From positions 62,001 through 126,000 of the forward strand of contig CAZQMV010000007.1 in NCBI GenBank assembly GCA_964594635.1: DNA of 64,000 nucleotides, read 5' to 3'. This stretch comes from Berkiella sp964594635. GTDB taxonomy: Bacteria; Pseudomonadota; Gammaproteobacteria; Berkiellales; Berkiellaceae. The notes under the pieces were generated by a model that was not told where the DNA came from, did no database searches, and saw only the letters and a program-made list of their open reading frames with translations. The number at the start of each line of letters is the position of its first letter. Position 1 is the first letter of the stretch. Position numbers and translations under genes: made by a program. Below are positions 59,812-64,000 of the stretch, piece by piece.

Positions 59812-61319
59812 TTTTGGTAACCCTTGTTGATCTCATTAATTGGCTTATAAGGTTTCATTATAACTTGATCGTATAGTGCGCAAGCTCTTGGCACTCTCAT
59901 GTCATACTCGGCAGAAAAAACGAATCTCTTTTCAAACCAGGAATATGCTTCAATTTCATTAAGATGTTCTTTAATAGGTTGATAGGTGTGTATTTTTCCT
60001 TTAAAACGAAATGTCACTGATTTATTAGGGATAGATTGCAAATAATGATCAAAATATATTTTCTGTAATAGTAAGTGATAGCTTGCTAAATCCTTAAGAA
60101 AATGGTCGTTAGATTCAATTATTGTGACATATTCATTTAAGTAATTAAACAAATATGGCGGCTTCCTTATAATTAAATGATTAGATTGCCCTTGCTCTAT
60201 CGTTAAATTGCTGAACATTGCCATCGACTGTCCAGTTTTTAAACCGATATAAGGGGATATGCAATTTAGAAAAAACAAAATGGAGATGCCGTTAAGTAGC
60301 CATAATGAAGAGATAATACCTTTGGGTCTTGAACTAAGCTCATATCCATAATGAGCGACAAAACACAGTAACATTAGGCAAAAAATCATAAACAAAATAT
60401 TAATAATTTGAATATGACCTGATATTTTAAGAAAACTTAACATTATTAATAAGCAAAATAGGAAAATAAATAGAAAAACTAACAACAATTGTTGCAGCCA
60501 ATGCGGTTTTATCTTCCACTTTCTCAGAGTGAATTTTATCAAGGTTTTATCGGGTAAAAATAAAAAATGTAAAGCAACGCAGAGTAAGGAGAAACAGCCA
60601 TAAAACTGAAAACTGTTGATCCCTAAGAATAAGTGAAATGAAACCCCAAGTATCACTCCGTAATATCTCATCCTTGTGCTACCAAGCAAGAGAATAATGC
60701 ACAGGCCTTCTATGACAAAAGTCCCATAGATTGCGCAATAATGAGCCCATCTTGCGGTTAGTAGATATTCTGGTAAAGGCGAATTTTGCCACAGCGCAAC
60801 GGCACAGCTAACGCTTGGATCAAGATAGGCTGAATTTAATTTATGGAAACACCCAAAAAAATACATGGTGAGCAATAAAAAGCGACCAATTGGAGCAGTG
60901 ATTTCAAAAAATTGCTTTGATGAAACAAGAAGTGTTTTTTCTTTTATGGCTAAATATACATAACTGAGCACTAATGCCCAGGAAAAGAAGAAGATAATAA
61001 TATGATGGTTTGAAAATGTCGGCGTTAATTGCCATTGTTTTAGTAAAAATAAGATACTAGCGGTATAAAATAACATTTTTTGTTTTGGATGAACAATGAT
61101 AATGCATGCTAATATCAAGGTAACTAAAGATACGATTTTAAGTGGATCAAAATAAAAAAAATACGTTAGTAAGAAACGAATTTTAGATCCTAAAGTACCT
61201 GATAAGTTTACCAAAGGGACAATATAGAGCGCATCAGCGAAAATAACCCAGGCCCATATCCATGAAAACAAAATGAATGGTGGATACAGATAGTGGGTTT
61301 GGCGTGCTGTTTCTTTCAT
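59808..61319 (-). CDS. HTTM-like polytopic membrane protein
   Basis: 503 residues with about ten membrane helices and a soluble C-terminal domain of about 120 residues (from the region near NDHFLKDLASYHLL on). The pattern FFGCFHKLNSAYLDPSVSCA and the loop between helices fit the HTTM (horizontally transferred transmembrane) domain related to vitamin-K-dependent carboxylase. AT-rich compared with neighbours, as is the DCC gene it overlaps. There is no gamma-carboxylation substrate in sight. The start at 61319 is the first ATG of the hydrophobic frame; no clear ribosome site. Confidence 0.7.
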   Translation of the reverse strand: MKETARQTHYLYPPFILFSWIWAWVIFADALYIVPLVNLSGTLGSKIRFLLTYFFYFDPLKIVSLVTLILACIIIVHPKQKMLFYTASILFLLKQWQLTPTFSNHHIIIFFFSWALVLSYVYLAIKEKTLLVSSKQFFEITAPIGRFLLLTMYFFGCFHKLNSAYLDPSVSCAVALWQNSPLPEYLLTARWAHYCAIYGTFVIEGLCIILLLGSTRMRYYGVILGVSFHLFLGINSFQFYGCFSLLCVALHFLFLPDKTLIKFTLRKWKIKPHWLQQLLLVFLFIFLFCLLIMLSFLKISGHIQIINILFMIFCLMLLCFVAHYGYELSSRPKGIISSLWLLNGISILFFLNCISPYIGLKTGQSMAMFSNLTIEQGQSNHLIIRKPPYLFNYLNEYVTIIESNDHFLKDLASYHLLLQKIYFDHYLQSIPNKSVTFRFKGKIHTYQPIKEHLNEIEAYSWFEKRFVFSAEYDMRVPRACALYDQVIMKPYKPINEINKGYQK

Positions 61320-61372
61320 CAGTTCATTAGAATAAAAGAGGATATCTTAAGATTAGCTTACACGCGGGGGAT

Positions 61373-62506
61373 TTATTTAAGCAGCTCCACCAAAATCGCT
61401 TCATACAATTCAGACAGCTTCTCTAACTCATCTACTTTTATATTCTCATTCACTTGGTGAATAGAGGCATTGATAGGCCCCACCTCAACCACTTCTGTGC
61501 CATATTCTGCAAAAAAGCGCCCATCAGAAGTGCCACCTGACGTTGAATGAATAGGAGCATAGCCTAAGGTTTTTTCTATAGTATGAGAAACGGTTTGGAC
61601 CAGATGGCTAGAATCAGGGGTATAAAAGGGTTTACCGCCCACTTGCCAGTCAATGTGATAATCACATTCGTGCTTTTTGAAGATATTTTCGATAGTTTGT
61701 TTAATAAAATCGGGTGTGATTTGCGGCGAATAACGTAAATTAAAATTGGCTTCTAAAGCGCCCGGGATCACATTGGTTGCGCCTGTTCCTGCATGAATAT
61801 TCGCAAATTGCAGCGAGGTTGCAGGGAAGGGGGGAGTGGCTTTATCCCATGGTAATGCGGCAATTTCTGCTAATGGCATTAACGCTTGATGAATGGGGTT
61901 TTTTGCCAAATCAGGGTAAGCGACGTGCCCTTGTTTACCGACGATTGTTAAATAACCTGTCATAGAGCCGCGTCGGCCCACTTTAATGGTATCTGCTAAT
62001 TTATCGGTACTTGAAGCTTCGCCGACTAAACACCATTTAGGGATCTGATTTCGTTCTTTTAAGATTGTTAAGACTGCTTGCGTGCCATCTCGCGCTTGGC
62101 CTTCTTCATCGCTGGTGATCAAAAAAGCAATGCTGCCTTTATGATGGGGATGTTTATTGATAAATCGCTCACAAGCCGTTGTCATAGCGGCAATACTGCT
62201 TTTCATGTCGGCTGCACCGCGTGCGGTGAGCGTGTTATTTTGAATTGTTGGCGTAAAGGGGGGGGAGCGCCATGCAGTAACATCACCGGTTGGAACCACA
62301 TCGGTATGGCCTGCAAAACATAAAGTAGGCTCGCCATTACCTCGAACAGCATAGAGGTTGCTTACTTGGTTTACCTGGATATGTTCAATCGTAAAGCCCA
62401 GTGGTTCTAAATAGTTAGCAAGGATTTGCTGGCAGCCTTCATCAAGCGGTGTAATGGAAGGACGTTCCAATAGTGCCAAAGCAAGATCAAGGGTGTTAGA
62501 GTTCAA
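61373..62506 (-). CDS. dapE: Succinyl-diaminopimelate desuccinylase
   Basis: Removes succinate from N-succinyl-L,L-DAP in lysine and peptidoglycan synthesis. Two-zinc M20 peptidase fold: FAGHTDVVPTGDVTAWRSPP near residue 64 (metal His and Asp), GAADMKSSIAAM, and TSDEEGQARDGTQAV near 130 (catalytic Glu). The 377 residues match E. coli (375). It starts with TTG at 62506 behind GAGGAAAA and overlaps the dapD stop by four bases (TTGA), so the two are coupled. Confidence 0.96.
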   Translation of the reverse strand: MNSNTLDLALALLERPSITPLDEGCQQILANYLEPLGFTIEHIQVNQVSNLYAVRGNGEPTLCFAGHTDVVPTGDVTAWRSPPFTPTIQNNTLTARGAADMKSSIAAMTTACERFINKHPHHKGSIAFLITSDEEGQARDGTQAVLTILKERNQIPKWCLVGEASSTDKLADTIKVGRRGSMTGYLTIVGKQGHVAYPDLAKNPIHQALMPLAEIAALPWDKATPPFPATSLQFANIHAGTGATNVIPGALEANFNLRYSPQITPDFIKQTIENIFKKHECDYHIDWQVGGKPFYTPDSSHLVQTVSHTIEKTLGYAPIHSTSGGTSDGRFFAEYGTEVVEVGPINASIHQVNENIKVDELEKLSELYEAILVELLK

Positions 62507-63348
62507 ACGTTTTCCTCAGCAATATTGCGAAGTAGCGCATTGATGCCCACTTTCGCGCGGGTTTTTTCATCAACCCGTTTGACAATCACAGCACAATATA
62601 GGCCATATTTACCGTTGCTAGCAGGCAATGTTCCTGGCACCACAACCGCATTCTTGGGAACACGTCCATATATGATGGTGTCATTCTCTCGATCGTAAAT
62701 GCGCGTGCTTTGACCAATGTATACACCCATGGAAATCACCGCGCCTTCTTCGACCACAACACCTTCAACGATTTCAGAGCGAGCGCCTATAAAGCAGTTA
62801 TCTTCAATGATAGTGGGTGTCGCTTGTAAAGGCTCTAGTACACCACCAATACCAACCCCACCTGATAAATGCACATGTCGACCAATTTGAGCACAAGAGC
62901 CTACTGTCGCCCAGGTATCGACCATGGTGCCTTCACCGACATAGGCCCCGATATTGACATAGCTTGGCATTAAAATCGTATTAGGGCCAATGTAGGCACC
63001 TTGGCGAACGCAAGCGGGTGGAACGATCCTGGCACCCATTTGTTGAAAATCGGCTGCGGTATGTTGGCCAAATTGTAGAGGCACTTTATCGTAAAATTGG
63101 GTAAAGCCGCCTGTCAGGACTTTGTTTTCTTGTAAACGAAAGTTTAATAAGATGGCTTGTTTAACAAAGGTATTGGCTGCCCAAATACCGGGTGCTTGGC
63201 AGATTGCAGCACGCATTTCACCGCTTTCCAATTGCCCAATAACCAGGGCAACGGCTTCGCGAAGTTGAGGGGCTACCGTTTTTGGCGTCAGTGTTTCACG
63301 CTGCAAAAAGGCTTCTTCAATTAGGGTAATTGCTTGTTCTTTGTTCAT
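62503..63348 (-). CDS. dapD: Tetrahydrodipicolinate N-succinyltransferase
   Basis: Adds succinate to tetrahydrodipicolinate, the step before DapC and DapE. The left-handed beta-helix is shown by hexapeptide repeats (for example VRQGAYIGPNTILMPSYVNI and GAYVGEGTMVDTWATVGSCA), with the C-terminal GTLPASNGKYGLYCAVIVKR. The ATG at 63348 gives 281 residues (E. coli 274); a GTG six bases upstream is also possible, and neither has a good ribosome site. Confidence 0.95.
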   Translation of the reverse strand: MNKEQAITLIEEAFLQRETLTPKTVAPQLREAVALVIGQLESGEMRAAICQAPGIWAANTFVKQAILLNFRLQENKVLTGGFTQFYDKVPLQFGQHTAADFQQMGARIVPPACVRQGAYIGPNTILMPSYVNIGAYVGEGTMVDTWATVGSCAQIGRHVHLSGGVGIGGVLEPLQATPTIIEDNCFIGARSEIVEGVVVEEGAVISMGVYIGQSTRIYDRENDTIIYGRVPKNAVVVPGTLPASNGKYGLYCAVIVKRVDEKTRAKVGINALLRNIAEENV

Positions 63349-63460
63349 TGTCACAGCATAAAGATCTGGGGCATTTTTGTAAATCTGAATAATGTAGGGG
63401 ACGGCTACAAAACAACAGCAATTTAGGTTAGGATGCTTGCATTAGAATGAGAGGTGACAA

Positions 63461-64000
63461 ATGAGTCAGATAGCTTCGAAAATTCGTTCCCTGGTGGCAA
63501 GCAGGAAAGGCTTAAAAGATTGTGTTGGGATCTGTGATGCTTTTCAAGTAGGCAAAAAAGGGGATATAAAAGCCCACCTAGACTCATTTACCCAAGAAGA
63601 TAAACCATTACTGGGAAACCCTGCACATCCAGAATTACTGTTCGATGAATGTGAACAATTGATTGTTCCGCTAGAATTTGCCGATCATTTTGCCGTGGCA
63701 GTGATTAAATTCAGCGTCAAAGAAGATAAACGAAAAGCGTTTATTCAATATTTCAATGCAAGAGGAACAGATTTATCTGATGATCTGTTAGCGTCATTAA
63801 GTGGTTTTTTCACCGAAAACCACTATGAAGTACTTTATCACTGTATCAGTGGATCCATTGTGAAAAAGGGGATCTCTGATAGCAAAATAACCTGTTATAA
63901 AGCCATTGATCTTGCCAATCAGAATGCAGGTATTTCAGAAAATCTGAGTGCCACCTTAGTTGAAAGCAAAGAAGAAACGAAAGAACAAAAAACCAAAACG
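63461..64000 (+). CDS. Unknown protein, truncated at the window edge
   Basis: An open frame of exactly 180 codons with no stop before the edge. GAGAGGTG precedes the ATG by five bases, so the start is sound. The visible part begins SQIASKIRSLVASRKGLKDC, has a mid-section DHFAVAVIKFS followed by AFIQYFNARGTDLSDDLL, and ends in a highly charged linker (ESKEETKEQKTKT), so more protein follows. The H-then-YFN.RG pattern faintly recalls CE-clan cysteine proteases, but the Cys is not seen. Effector candidate; no function can be stated. Confidence 0.65.
   Translation, partial: MSQIASKIRSLVASRKGLKDCVGICDAFQVGKKGDIKAHLDSFTQEDKPLLGNPAHPELLFDECEQLIVPLEFADHFAVAVIKFSVKEDKRKAFIQYFNARGTDLSDDLLASLSGFFTENHYEVLYHCISGSIVKKGISDSKITCYKAIDLANQNAGISENLSATLVESKEETKEQKTKT

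Noticed and set aside
1..64000. CRISPR array, tRNA/rRNA genes, phage or IS transposase
   Set aside because: No regularly spaced repeats, no cloverleaf in the intergenic gaps, and no transposase, integrase or phage structural gene among the frames.

Overview
The window is a 64 kb piece of a gammaproteobacterial chromosome. It is moderately AT-rich, densely coded, and has no rRNA, tRNA, CRISPR array, phage or transposase gene that I can recognise. Gene order is typical of the group: guaB-guaA-tadA-purL, recJ-prfB-lysS, rpoE-rseA-degP, lepA-lepB-rnc-era-recO-pdxJ-acpS, rlmD-relA-mazG and dapD-dapE. Several traits point towards the Legionellales (Legionella/Coxiella relatives, possibly a Berkiella-like intracellular bacterium). 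These are a LetS/GacS-type hybrid kinase near rlmD-relA, a histone H1-like protein, and many long helical or coiled-coil orphan proteins that look like secreted effectors. That placement is inference; no marker RNA is present.

Layout. 1-8.1 kb: purine synthesis (guaB end, guaA, purL), tRNA editing (tadA) and NAD-malic enzyme. 8.2-17.1 kb: an accessory block with cytochrome b561, a very AT-rich 1595-residue orphan, and four smaller proteins of which only an Mth938-like one is recognisable. 17.4-22.7 kb: RpfE-like protein, recJ, prfB (with a programmed +1 frameshift) and lysS. 22.8-27.1 kb: a proline-rich orphan, an HDOD protein, ygfZ, and the DUF924-sdhE-ygfX group. 27.1-29.7 kb: sigma-E, an unusually short RseA and a DegP/MucD protease. 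29.9-36.4 kb: the lepA to acpS operon; Era has an acidic N-terminal extension. 36.4-43.9 kb: an orphan, letS with an upstream periplasmic binding protein gene, a small lipoprotein, an exported repeat protein and an SNF-family symporter. 44-49.3 kb: exonuclease, rlmD, relA, mazG. 49.3-56.7 kb: an orphan, a LOG-family protein, ppc, adk, the H1-like protein and a small conserved protein. 56.7-59.5 kb: a duplicated lipase-fold protein and tsaB. 59.4-61.3 kb: an AT-rich DCC/HTTM gene pair. 61.4-63.3 kb: dapE and dapD. 63.46 kb to the end: a truncated unknown gene.

How the parts fit. Most of the window is housekeeping. relA (ppGpp), LetS (two-component signalling) and the H1-like protein are parts of a stationary-phase or transmission switch in related intracellular bacteria. 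ppc and malic enzyme handle carbon flow around the TCA cycle, sdhE matures succinate dehydrogenase, and dapD/dapE supply lysine and peptidoglycan. Intergenic DNA is rich in palindromic repeats, including a 119-bp family with two copies and a GC-rich hairpin family placed mostly at gene ends.

The least explained parts are the 8.8-17.1 kb orphan block, the duplicated lipase-fold protein with one dead copy, the binding-protein/LetS pair, the HTTM-DCC pair and the gene running off the right edge.
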